A stretch of 64,000 bases of DNA, taken from Photobacterium swingsii. Lineage in GTDB: Bacteria > Pseudomonadota > Gammaproteobacteria > Enterobacterales > Vibrionaceae. Positions within the stretch are counted from its first letter, which is position 1. Each line of letters starts with the position of its first letter. The notes below the pieces were generated by a model. It saw only the letters and a program-made list of their open reading frames with translations, searched no databases and had not been told where the DNA came from. Below are positions 56,550-64,000 of this stretch, piece after piece. The position numbers were made by a program, and so were the translations under genes. Location: contig NZ_AP024853.1 of the NCBI RefSeq assembly GCF_024346715.1, forward strand, positions 248,001 through 312,000, written 5' to 3'.

Positions 56550-56996
56550 ATGCTGTCGCTACCCGCTGAATTTGAGCAGTTTCACTGGATGGTCGACATG
56601 GTTCAACATGTTGATCTTGGCTTGATTGTTCTGGATCGTGAATACACCATTCATGTATGGAATGGTTTTATGGTCCATCATAGTGGCAAGCAATCGCACG
56701 AAGTGATTGGCAAAACACTGTTTGAGGTTTTTCCGGAAATCCCTAAAGAATGGTTTGTTGCTAAATCACGCCCAGTTTTTAACTTAGGTTGTCGCAGTTT
56801 TTTAATCTGGCGTCAGCGCCCATATTTGTTTAAGTGCCGTAATGTTAGACCAATAACTCAGCAGGCCTCATTTATGTATCAGAACGTGACTCTGAACCCG
56901 ATGACATCACCAAAAGGTACTGTGGACTACTTATTTTTAGCCGTTGAAGATGCAACAGCTGAAGCGATTGCGGAAGGAGCGACTGCAAATAATTAA
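56550..56996 (+). CDS. Stand-alone PAS-domain protein
   Basis: A 148-residue single PAS domain (DLGLIVLDREYTIHVWNGFM, then SGKQSHEVIGKTLFEVFPEI) with no attached kinase, cyclase or transcription domain. Lacking output, it should sense or dock through a partner. The gene starts four bases after the stop of the receiver-CheC gene, so they are one operon and likely work together, for example with PAS modulating the phosphatase. No cofactor-binding residues are evident. A hairpin lies about 105 bases downstream. Confidence 0.86.
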   Translation: MLSLPAEFEQFHWMVDMVQHVDLGLIVLDREYTIHVWNGFMVHHSGKQSHEVIGKTLFEVFPEIPKEWFVAKSRPVFNLGCRSFLIWRQRPYLFKCRNVRPITQQASFMYQNVTLNPMTSPKGTVDYLFLAVEDATAEAIAEGATANN

Positions 56997-57403
56997 ATGC
57001 AATGGCCTTGGCTATATTTAGACTGAGGTTTTGTCTAATTTATTGTGGTTAGCTGCCAAATACAGTTATCGAATAAATAAAATAGTCTTGAATTATAAGC
57101 GAGAGTACTGGGTTTTCACCGAAAATATTCAGTACTCTCTCTTTAATTAGTCTTTTCCCTCTCTTTGTCTGTTTTATTCTTCTTTCATCATTGTTTTTGT
57201 GGATAAGTGATTGGTTCTTAATACTAATGCAGACGCAATAAATGTATTTTTCTTGCCAACTATTTAAAATAGACATGGCATATCCCCAGAAAATTCCCAA
57301 AAATTTGATATATCTACAATTTTTCACGTTTAAATTTTGTATTTAACTAATACTCGGACTAAACACATGGTTGTAGTGGCTCAAAATAATAAGGATATTC
57401 AAT
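56997..57403 (+). other. Intergenic region before the OmpA-type gene
   Basis: About 407 bases: the hairpin at 57101-57139 ends the upstream operon, the rest is AT-rich and should carry the promoter of the OmpA-type gene. No further gene is credible. Confidence 0.45.
57101..57139 (+). terminator. Hairpin after the PAS gene
   Basis: GAGAGTACTG pairs with CAGTACTCTC, and inner TTTTC/GAAAA extends it; a CTTTAATT stretch follows. Confidence 0.55.
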
Positions 57404-58393
57404 ATGTCTAAGCTCACCTATGTTCTACCGCTGGCTCTATTAATCTCAGGAGCAGCACACGCAGTAAGTGATAACCCTTGGTATGCGGGTGCCCGTATTG
57501 GTGGTACGCATTACAACAACTTCGAAGGAATCATTAAAGGAGCTGATGATCAGCTAGATAAAGATGATTTCGGGGGAGGTGTGTTTGTTGGTTATAACTT
57601 TGTTCCTTGGTTTGCTTTAGAAGGTGGTTATACCCATCTTGGTAAACTAAAAAGTAAAGTCGACGGTGGTGGCTCTTTCGAAACACAAGGTATCGATCTT
57701 GTGGGTAAATTTACTTGGCAAGCGATGGACTCTTTTGATCTGTTTGCAAAAGCTGGTGGTTATGGCTACAAAGTAAAAGCCGGCAATGAGAAAGAAAATG
57801 GCTTTGCGCCTACGGCGGGTGTCGGTGCGGAATACTTCTTTACCGATAATCTATCGACTCGACTTGAGTATCAATACTACTTCAATCTTGGTGACAAAGA
57901 TAAAACGGGACGTATCGACGCTCAATTTTACGGTATTAGCTTAGTTTACGGTTGGGGAGCGCCAGCACCTGTAGCGGTTGTTGAGCCAGAGCCTGTGTTA
58001 GCTGAACCTGTAGTTGTAGAGCCTGTTGTAGTGCAAGTTGAGCCATTAACGCAATTGTTACCATTTGCGTTTGACAGTAATGCGTTATCTCAAGCAGATA
58101 TTGATCGCTTGCAGCCTATTGCACAACGCTTAGTCGATTACCCTGAAACTGAATTGTTTGTGATTGGTCATACAGATAGCCGTGGTGCAGAAGCGTATAA
58201 CCAGAAACTTTCGGAGCAACGTGCTGATGTTGTTGCGGGCTACCTAGCTAGTCACTTCAATATTGATGCTAATCGTATTAAAACGGAAGGTCGCGGTGAA
58301 ACTCAGCCGATCGCAACGAATGACAATGAAGAAGGGCGTGCTCAAAACCGTCGTGTAGAAGTGTATACACCTGGCTTTGAAGTTCAGCAGTAA
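57404..58393 (+). CDS. OmpA-family outer membrane protein
   Basis: A 329-residue porin-like protein. Signal peptide MSKLTYVLPLALLISGAAHA. Residues 21-185 form the OmpA-like eight-stranded barrel (NPWYAGARIGGTHYNN, YFNLGD). A Pro/Val/Glu linker near 190-215 leads to the OmpA_C peptidoglycan domain: FDSNALSQADIDRL, GHTDSRGAEAYN with the Asp ligand, and RAQNRRVEVY. It links the outer membrane to the cell wall. AAGGATATT before the ATG; a strong terminator follows. Confidence 0.95.
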   Translation: MSKLTYVLPLALLISGAAHAVSDNPWYAGARIGGTHYNNFEGIIKGADDQLDKDDFGGGVFVGYNFVPWFALEGGYTHLGKLKSKVDGGGSFETQGIDLVGKFTWQAMDSFDLFAKAGGYGYKVKAGNEKENGFAPTAGVGAEYFFTDNLSTRLEYQYYFNLGDKDKTGRIDAQFYGISLVYGWGAPAPVAVVEPEPVLAEPVVVEPVVVQVEPLTQLLPFAFDSNALSQADIDRLQPIAQRLVDYPETELFVIGHTDSRGAEAYNQKLSEQRADVVAGYLASHFNIDANRIKTEGRGETQPIATNDNEEGRAQNRRVEVYTPGFEVQQ

Positions 58394-58410
58394 AGCGTAA
58401 CGTTATAATG

Positions 58411-58434
58411 AAAAAGCGCCGAAAGGCGCTTTTT
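58411..58434 (+). terminator. Terminator of the OmpA-type gene
   Basis: Ten-bp perfect stem AAAAAGCGCC with GGCGCTTTTT and a stable GAAA tetraloop, then a T-run. Confidence 0.9.
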
Positions 58435-58656
58435 TATTGTCGTTTTATCGCTGATTAGTATTTTATGTGCAGTGCTAAGCCGAGAGCAGCTGTAGAGTAA
58501 GTGCGATTTTGATCTCACTTTTATTCTATCTGCGCTGAAATTTTCAGCAGTTAAAATCATTGGTGCTTGCCGTGTGTAAGTGTCGTGCTAATGTGTCTAG
58601 AGGTATCTCCATAAAATTTATGGAAATTAGAAAATTGAAGGGTAGAGGAATAGATC

Positions 58657-59322
58657 ATGGATATTAACTTTTCACCAAATGAAGCACGTGTGATTGGTTG
58701 TTTACTCGAGAAGGAAGTCACTACCCCGGATCAGTACCCCTTAACATTGAATGCGATTACAACAGCTTGCAACCAAAAAAGTAGCCGTGAGCCAGTGATG
58801 GCGCTGACAGAAGCTGAAGTCCTCGATACGATAGAGCTACTTAAATCACGCCACTTTATTCAAGAAGTCACGGGTTTTGGTAGTCGTGTCGCTAAGTTCC
58901 AACACCGTTTTTGTAACACTGAATTCAGTACCTTCCAGTTCAGTGAGCAAGAGAAAGGCGCAGTTTGTGTCATGCTATTGCGTGGTGCACAATCCGCAGG
59001 CGAAATCCGAACACGTACGAACCGCTTATGTAAGTTTGCGGATGTGAAAGAAGCAGAAGCCGTGCTTGATCAATTAGCGGCTCACCCAAAAGGCCCCTTT
59101 GTTGTTAAGCTACCGCGTGAAACCGGTAAGCGTGATTGCCGCTATATGCATTTGTTTAGTGGTGAAGTGGATGTCGAAAATTTTGTTGTTGCCGCTCCAG
59201 CAACGGCAAGTGCGAAATCTGCGGTATCAGAAGAGCGTATTGTTGAATTGGAAGAGCAGGTTGCCACATTAAAACAAGATGTTGCAGAGCTACGTGACAT
59301 GCTTGAAAGCCTAACGAGCTAA
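58657..59322 (+). CDS. yceH: YceH-family (DUF480) protein
   Basis: A 221-residue protein of the UPF0502 family. Diagnostic are EARVIGCLLEKEVTTPDQYP and LTLNAITTACNQKSSREPVM, then LLRGAQSAGEIRTRT. It has two winged-helix domains and, at its C-terminus, a coiled coil (RIVELEEQVATLKQDVAELR). Molecular role is not settled. AGAGGAATAGATC precedes the ATG. It is monocistronic; a hairpin follows. Confidence 0.95.
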   Translation: MDINFSPNEARVIGCLLEKEVTTPDQYPLTLNAITTACNQKSSREPVMALTEAEVLDTIELLKSRHFIQEVTGFGSRVAKFQHRFCNTEFSTFQFSEQEKGAVCVMLLRGAQSAGEIRTRTNRLCKFADVKEAEAVLDQLAAHPKGPFVVKLPRETGKRDCRYMHLFSGEVDVENFVVAAPATASAKSAVSEERIVELEEQVATLKQDVAELRDMLESLTS

Positions 59323-59351
59323 CTTAGATATAATGTACTTGTTTTAGTTAG

Positions 59352-59374
59352 AAGCTCAGCAATTCGCTGAGCTT
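59352..59374 (+). terminator. Terminator of yceH
   Basis: AAGCTCAGC pairs with GCTGAGCTT around AATTC; the tail TTCTGTTTTT is U-rich. Confidence 0.68.
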
Positions 59375-59451
59375 TCTGTTTTTAGTTCCGTATATATCGA
59401 CTGATCCCGTTGTATTAAAATCATAACTCCTAACTTATTCCAACGATTACG

Positions 59452-59823
59452 ATGAATTCCCCTAAAGCAGTGACGAAACTAATAACCACTGAATGTGATA
59501 GTCAGATTACTCAACCAATGGCGACAGAAGAAGTAGCGGATGTGAAAGCGTGGTCAGTTTATTTAATTCGAATGCGCAACAATAGCTTGTATTGTGGTGT
59601 GACGATTGATGTCTCACGACGCTTTAAACAACATCAAACGGGTAATCAAGGAGCGAAAGCACTAAAAGGGAAAGGGCCTTTGTTGCTTGTATGGTCGCAA
59701 GAAGTTGGCGATAAGCGCCTAGCTATGCAGTTAGAATACCGAATTAAACGGCTAACTAAAGCCAAAAAAGAAGCATTAATTCAAGGGCAATGGGATGTGC
59801 TTTCCTTGGCTCCAAATGAATGA
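59452..59823 (+). CDS. GIY-YIG domain protein (YhbQ-like, UPF0213)
   Basis: A 123-residue protein whose residues 35-110 form a GIY-YIG nuclease-like domain: WSVYLIRMRNNSLYCGVTID corresponds to the G-I-Y and Y-I-G strands, and RRFKQHQTG supplies the Arg; LEYRIKRLTKAKKEAL is the end helix with Glu. Members may nick or process DNA. The start is uncertain: ATG 59452 has no ribosome site, and ATG 59518 would remove 22 non-conserved residues. Alone on its transcript. Confidence 0.88.
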   Translation: MNSPKAVTKLITTECDSQITQPMATEEVADVKAWSVYLIRMRNNSLYCGVTIDVSRRFKQHQTGNQGAKALKGKGPLLLVWSQEVGDKRLAMQLEYRIKRLTKAKKEALIQGQWDVLSLAPNE

Positions 59824-59960
59824 GTAACATATAATTTGCTGGATATTTGCACGATTATGGCTGTTGTAGTGCATGCTTATCTATTTGAATAAAATGGAAA
59901 TTGCTTAACCATCCTATTCTGGCTACACTCCTGATATTAACTTCTCAGGTGTACATTCTC

Positions 59961-60506
59961 ATGGCGCTAAAAGCCACTATCTATAAGGCACAGTACAATG
60001 TTGCCGATCTTGACCGTCACGTTTATTTAGACGTCAACCACACTATAGCTCAACACCCTTCAGAAACTGAACAGCGCTTGATGTTACGTTTGCTTGCATG
60101 GGGTCTTAAAGCATCAGAAGAGCTTGTTTTTACAAAAGGTCTTAGTGATGTTGATGAACCAGAGCTGTGGAATAAGAACTACAGTGACGAAATCGAACTT
60201 TGGGTTGATTTAGGTCTACCTGATGAAAAACGCATTAAAAAGTCATGCAATAAAGCTAAGCAAGTTCTATTAGTCGTTTATGGCGATAATGCGACGGCAC
60301 AATGGTGGCAACAGCACCAACAAAAACTTGCGGTTTACAAAAATCTAGAAATCATTCAAATTTCAGATGCATCTTTAGTGGAAATGGAAGCCTTGCTTGA
60401 ACGCTCAATGCAGCTTCAATTAACCATTGAAAGTGAGCAAGCATGGTTAAGTGCAGGTAAAGGTAGCTGTGCAATTACACCAGTTTGGCTAAAACGCGCA
60501 AGTTAA
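59961..60506 (+). CDS. yaeQ: YaeQ-family protein
   Basis: Starting at ATG 59961 the protein has 181 residues, the usual length for YaeQ; the longer frame from 59901 adds 20 unrelated residues. MALKATIYKAQYNVADLDRH, then HPSETEQRLMLRLLAWGLKA and DEIELWVDLGLPDEKRIKK, identify the family. It has a PD-(D/E)XK nuclease-like fold; its function is not established. It is alone on its strand between two other single genes. Confidence 0.95.
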   Translation: MALKATIYKAQYNVADLDRHVYLDVNHTIAQHPSETEQRLMLRLLAWGLKASEELVFTKGLSDVDEPELWNKNYSDEIELWVDLGLPDEKRIKKSCNKAKQVLLVVYGDNATAQWWQQHQQKLAVYKNLEIIQISDASLVEMEALLERSMQLQLTIESEQAWLSAGKGSCAITPVWLKRAS

Positions 60507-60619
60507 TCGAGTTACTTATCTAAGCCGCAACGCTCGAATAATATCGGCAGTGTCATCTTAATTTCATTTTAAGTTCTCACATTAAGTAAGAACTCATGAA
60601 TTTTGGAAAGGGAAATCAC

Positions 60620-61276
60620 ATGGCAAAACAACTTCATGCACTCGCGCAAAAAGTATGGGACTACCATAAATTAGACCACACTTTGATTAAGAGTGATTGC
60701 ATTTTTGTGTTGTGTAGCAATGATGTTCGCGTTGCTGAATATGCGGCGCAGCTGTATCTAGACGGTTATGCGCCCTTTATTATTTTTTCGGGCGGGGTCG
60801 GTGAGCTGACCCAAGGCATGTTTGAAGGATCGGAAGCAGAGCATTTTGCTCAGATTGCAGCCGATCTTGGTGTGCCTGAAAGTAAGATTCTCGTTGAGCC
60901 TCAGTCGACAAATACTGGCGAGAATATTCAATTTACCCAAGCCTTACTCGAGAATGAAGGTCTAGACCCACAACACTTTATTCTGGTTCAGAAGCCATTT
61001 ATGGAGCGTCGTACCTATGCGACCTTTATGCGACAGTGGCCAAATAAGCACTGTATTGTTACTTCGCCAGCAATCTCTTTTGATAATTACCCAAATGATG
61101 TGATCAGTTACAGTGATCTGATCAATGTTATGCTTGGTGATCTACAACGTATTCGTGTTTACCCAGAATTTGAATACGCCATAGAACAACCCATTCCCGA
61201 CGATGTCTGGCAAGCATTTGAATCTTTGGTTGATGTTGGTTTCAAAGAACACCTCCTTACTCTTACTGCAAGTTAA
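60620..61276 (+). CDS. YdcF/SanA-like DUF218 protein
   Basis: About 218 residues of the DUF218 family: CIFVLCSNDVRVAEYAAQLY, then FIIFSGGVGELTQGMFEGSE, PESKILVEPQSTNTGENIQF and LVQKPFMERRTYATFMRQW. No membrane anchor precedes it, so it resembles YdcF rather than ElyC or SanA. Family members bind S-adenosylmethionine or affect envelope; the reaction is not known. I take ATG 60620 with AAAGGGAAA before it. A strong terminator follows. Confidence 0.88.
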   Translation: MAKQLHALAQKVWDYHKLDHTLIKSDCIFVLCSNDVRVAEYAAQLYLDGYAPFIIFSGGVGELTQGMFEGSEAEHFAQIAADLGVPESKILVEPQSTNTGENIQFTQALLENEGLDPQHFILVQKPFMERRTYATFMRQWPNKHCIVTSPAISFDNYPNDVISYSDLINVMLGDLQRIRVYPEFEYAIEQPIPDDVWQAFESLVDVGFKEHLLTLTAS

Positions 61277-61322
61277 CCCTGCTTAAAATGCCCCTTTGGT
61301 AGCAAAATTGTGTAAGTAATGT

Positions 61323-61350
61323 AAAGCCTCAACATTTGTATTGAGGCTTT
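61323..61350 (+). terminator. Terminator of the YdcF-type gene
   Basis: Ten-bp stem AAAGCCTCAA with TTGAGGCTTT, eight-base loop, then a T-rich tail. Confidence 0.78.
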
Positions 61351-61456
61351 TATATTATGGCTAGCTATATCGAATTGAACGATGTATTATTTTTGAACTT
61401 CACGCAGACCTTCTGGTCAATAACCCTTATATACCCAAGCCATTACGAATATAACT

Positions 61457-62593
61457 ATGAAAAAACGCTGGATTTCAGGCGCTATCGCGATTGCATTAGC
61501 GACTGGTGGATATTTTTATTTGCAAATACCGGCAGAAGATACTTCTGCGACACAACCTACTTTGACTGTTGAGCAAGGTCATATTGAAAAGACGGCGATT
61601 GCAGTGGGTAAAATTGTTCCCGCCCATTCGGTACAAATCAAATCTCAATTAGAAGGGATCGTCGAAGAAATCTATCACCAAACGGGTGAGCAGGTTGAAG
61701 CGGGGACGGCACTGTTTAAGATCAGACCAAACCCAACCCCCCAAAAGTTAACGCAAGCCGTAACAGACGTAATGACGAGCCAAGCAAGATTGGACTCAGC
61801 GCAACAGAAATACGACAACTTAGCTGGTCTGGTTAAAAATAATGTTATCCCTAAAAATTATGGGGACTTTATTGGCGCTAGGACTGAGGTACGTCAGGCA
61901 GAAGCCGATTTACGTCAGAAAAAACAAAACCTCGATCTTATTCAAAGTGGTGAGTCGACGGTTGGTAAGGCAAAGCTATCTTCGACCATTTATGCGCCTA
62001 TTACTGGCACTGTTTTGAATGTATTAGTTGAAGTGGGTGAGCCCATTATTTCGACCGAGTCCAATCAAGCGGCGACGGTAATGATGTCGATGGCAAACAT
62101 GGATAATATTATCTTCAAAGGCAGTGTGAGTGAGCATGATGCCGCACAATTATCACCCGGTATGGCAGCAAATCTGACGCTCGCACCTTACCCAGAAGTG
62201 AGTGTAGAAGCGCATTTGAATAAAGTTGCCGTTCAGTCTGAAAAGCTTAATGCCGTTAATGGCCAAGCGACCAACGGCAATTTTGATAATGGTTTCCAGA
62301 TTGAAATAGATAAGATCTTATTCCCTGAATCATTGCGTGTGCGTTCTGGTTTTTCCGCAACTGCAAAAATCACGTTAAAGTCTGTTACTGATGTACCCAC
62401 TATTCCTGAACGAGCATTACAGTTCGATGGTGAATCGCCGTCTGTTTTGATCCCAGATGAGAGTGAAGCTGGTTTTCGAGTGCAGCCTGTTAAGCTAGGT
62501 TTATCGGACGGTATTAATGTTGAGGTTATTGAAGGCCTGACTGAAGGCGAAGCGATACTCGATGCTAGTATGATGGGAGCACCGAATGCCTAA
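61457..62593 (+). CDS. MacA-like periplasmic adaptor
   Basis: A 378-residue HlyD/MacA-type membrane fusion protein. An N-terminal membrane anchor (residues 5-22) precedes the first lipoyl part (VQIKSQLEGIVEEIYHQTGE, then QVEAGTALFKI), a helical hairpin at about 95-160, LSSTIYAPITGTVLNVLVEV and a beta-barrel end. It should join an inner-membrane ABC transporter to a TolC-type channel. Its stop overlaps the next gene by eight bases, so the adaptor, the channel and the permease beyond form an operon. Export substrate unknown. Confidence 0.93.
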   Translation: MKKRWISGAIAIALATGGYFYLQIPAEDTSATQPTLTVEQGHIEKTAIAVGKIVPAHSVQIKSQLEGIVEEIYHQTGEQVEAGTALFKIRPNPTPQKLTQAVTDVMTSQARLDSAQQKYDNLAGLVKNNVIPKNYGDFIGARTEVRQAEADLRQKKQNLDLIQSGESTVGKAKLSSTIYAPITGTVLNVLVEVGEPIISTESNQAATVMMSMANMDNIIFKGSVSEHDAAQLSPGMAANLTLAPYPEVSVEAHLNKVAVQSEKLNAVNGQATNGNFDNGFQIEIDKILFPESLRVRSGFSATAKITLKSVTDVPTIPERALQFDGESPSVLIPDESEAGFRVQPVKLGLSDGINVEVIEGLTEGEAILDASMMGAPNA

Positions 62594-63914
62594 TCGACAA
62601 ACACGGAACATACCGGCTAAGCCGCTTCGCTTAAATCGAGTGATGGTAGGCATAGCGTTGAGCTGCTCTATTATGGCGACCACGGCCTTTAGCTCTGTGG
62701 TGAATGCTCTTACTTTATCTGATGCTTGGGTCGCAGCCAAGGCTAATGAGCCACAATATCTAAAGTCACAAATTGATGTTCAAATTGGTGAAGCCGATGT
62801 TGATAGCTCTCGGGCGGGCTTATTGCCAGACGTTTCTGCGAGTGCAGGTGCAAACTGGAGTGACTCTAACAGTGATGAGGTCACAAGCCAGTATGGGATC
62901 AGATTAAATCAAACCATTTGGGACAGTGCAAAGTGGCGAACATTAGATGCGAGTGAAGCGCGTTTAATGAGTAAAGCATTACAGACCTCTGCGCAAAAGA
63001 ATGCATTAGCAGAAAAGGTGATATCGGCTTATTTGAATGTCGCATCGTCACAGGCTGCTTTGAAACTGGCTGAGCAGAAATATAACGAAAGTACCAAATT
63101 ATTAGCATTGACTGAGCAGCGCTTTAAAGCAGGTAAAATAATGGCGACGGATCTGGAAGATACGCGCGCTAGCCATGTTGATGATCAAGCTTCTATCTTA
63201 ACGGCTAGGGCGCAGTTACTCGATAACCAAGCAGCTTTAGCGAATTTAATTAATGTTATGCCTGATCAGGTTGATGAAGTAAACGCAGAACACCTGTTTG
63301 CGCCACCGCTTAAATATAACGGTGAGCAAGATTGGTTAAAAATGGCAAAGGACAACAGCCCTGAATTACTGGTTGCTCTGCAAAACTTAAAAGCCGCCCA
63401 AATTGATAAAGATACTGCGAAAGCAGGGTATTATCCGACTGTCAAAGGCAACGTTGGCTACCGTAATGAGAGCAAATCGAACAATAACGATTTGTATGCA
63501 GGTTTAAGCCTCAGCGTGCCAATTGATTTAAATGGATCAACAAGTGCCAATGTAGAAAAAGCGTCTTTGCAGATCTTGCAAGCGAAACAAGATGTACGCG
63601 CTGTTGAGATTCAGTTAAAACAAGATGTACAAATCCGCTACCGTAAACTCGCGCTTGATTGGCAGCGTGTCGAAATGGCGCAGCAACAGGTGAACTCAAG
63701 GCAGCAAGTGCTCTCAAGCAAACAATCTGTTTATGGTGCCGGTTTAATTGACTCCCTCGAAGTGATTCGTGCCCATAACCGGTTATACGACAGCAAAAAC
63801 GCGCTGCAAGTCTTACTTTACCAGTATTGGAAAAACCGAGCAGCCTTGCTAAAAGCCGTTGGCCAGTTAGACGATAATGCAATTTCTATGGTGAGTAAGG
63901 CACTTCATTCATGA
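62586..63914 (+). CDS. TolC-like outer membrane efflux protein
   Basis: A 442-residue outer-membrane factor. N-terminal signal region to about residue 41 (ends FSSVVNA), then LTLSDAWVAAKANEPQYLKS and two repeated OEP halves, with AGYYPTVKGNVGYRNES and QVNSRQQVLSSKQSVYGAGL as usual. It is not lipidated. GGGAGC precedes the ATG, which overlaps the adaptor gene end; its own stop overlaps the next ATG (ATGA). It is the channel of a MacAB-type exporter. Confidence 0.93.
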   Translation: MPNRQTRNIPAKPLRLNRVMVGIALSCSIMATTAFSSVVNALTLSDAWVAAKANEPQYLKSQIDVQIGEADVDSSRAGLLPDVSASAGANWSDSNSDEVTSQYGIRLNQTIWDSAKWRTLDASEARLMSKALQTSAQKNALAEKVISAYLNVASSQAALKLAEQKYNESTKLLALTEQRFKAGKIMATDLEDTRASHVDDQASILTARAQLLDNQAALANLINVMPDQVDEVNAEHLFAPPLKYNGEQDWLKMAKDNSPELLVALQNLKAAQIDKDTAKAGYYPTVKGNVGYRNESKSNNNDLYAGLSLSVPIDLNGSTSANVEKASLQILQAKQDVRAVEIQLKQDVQIRYRKLALDWQRVEMAQQQVNSRQQVLSSKQSVYGAGLIDSLEVIRAHNRLYDSKNALQVLLYQYWKNRAALLKAVGQLDDNAISMVSKALHS

Positions 63915-64000
63915 TGCTACTTCAGCAAATATACCAAACGTTGTTTGCGCACAAGCTGCGGGCAGCCTTGGCCGTTATAGCGGTGAGCTGGGGGATTTTG
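63911..64000 (+). CDS. ABC-type permease (MacB/FtsX-like), N-terminus only
   Basis: The first 30 codons of a gene running off the window: MMLLQQIYQTLFAHKLRAAL, then AVIAVSWGIL. The pattern FAHKLRA-x-L followed by a first helix is typical of MacB/FtsX-type permeases. Its ATG shares bases with the TolC-type stop (ATGA), so it is translationally coupled. Whether an ATPase domain is attached or separate cannot be seen. This piece completes the adaptor-channel-permease order of an export operon. Confidence 0.8.
   Translation, partial: MMLLQQIYQTLFAHKLRAALAVIAVSWGIL

Noticed and set aside
57049..57327. 92-codon reverse frame between the PAS and OmpA-type genes
   Set aside because: AT-rich, low-quality sequence that overlaps the hairpin at 57101 and has no domain or ribosome site.
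1..64000. CRISPR array, integron attC sites, prophage or transposase genes
   Set aside because: No spaced direct repeats, no recombinase or transposase frames, and no phage structural genes were seen.

Overview
The window looks like chromosomal DNA of a gammaproteobacterium of the Vibrionaceae, most likely Photobacterium or a close relative. The support is gene content: YejABEF, a DUF2986-type basic protein, an HlyU-family (PF10115) protein, a VC0807-type membrane protein, PntAB, YceH, YaeQ, an FMN-riboswitch-controlled ribB and an OmpA-type porin. Base composition is moderate, with AT-rich intergenic regions and many strong hairpin terminators. From memory, pntAB, yejABEF and ribB lie on the small chromosome in Vibrio cholerae, so a secondary chromosome is plausible but not shown. 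I see no rRNA, tRNA, CRISPR array, prophage, integron or insertion-sequence transposase.

Layout. Positions 1-5.6 kb hold a doubtful small membrane ORF, a very large Ig-like surface lipoprotein, an almost gene-free AT-rich kilobase with a 12-copy AAAGCC repeat, and a small membrane protein. Positions 5.6-15.3 kb hold a TrmH/SpoU-type RNA methyltransferase, the complete yejABEF peptide importer, an aspartoacylase-like enzyme, a DUF2986 protein, a dCMP-deaminase-like protein and nagA. Positions 15.4-24.3 kb hold a secreted protein, a 14-TM MFS exporter, an orphan DmsC-like anchor protein, an isochorismatase-type hydrolase, a 5'-nucleotidase-family phosphatase, a possible 30-residue membrane peptide, ribB with its FMN riboswitch, and a BASS-like transporter.

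Positions 24.5-32.1 kb hold the HlyU-family protein, pntAB, a MITE-like element, a lipoprotein, a methyltransferase, a Nudix hydrolase and gltS. Positions 32.2-40.2 kb hold a tripartite RND efflux operon behind a LysR regulator, and a diguanylate cyclase. Positions 40.6-55.3 kb hold galE, a Tat-exported TMAO/DMSO-type molybdoenzyme with a fused C-terminal haem c domain, carbamate kinase, a VC0807-type protein, a periplasmic-type ATP-dependent DNA ligase, a lone PTS EIIC, several small proteins, an ArcD-like antiporter, a FAD oxidoreductase and a DUF1801 protein. Positions 55.5-64 kb hold a receiver-CheC fusion followed by a PAS protein, an OmpA-type protein, yceH, a GIY-YIG protein, yaeQ, a YdcF-type protein, and the start of a MacA/TolC/ABC-permease export operon cut by the window end.

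Functionally most of this is envelope and transport: peptide uptake, drug efflux, glutamate and basic amino acid transport, proton-driven transhydrogenase and N/S-oxide respiration, with a few signalling modules. The observations I would look at first are the molybdoenzyme-cytochrome c fusion, the receiver-CheC/PAS pair with two CheC-type active-site motifs, the MITE-like element, the hexanucleotide repeat and the candidate 30-residue membrane protein. I did not find a convincing wholly new multi-gene system.
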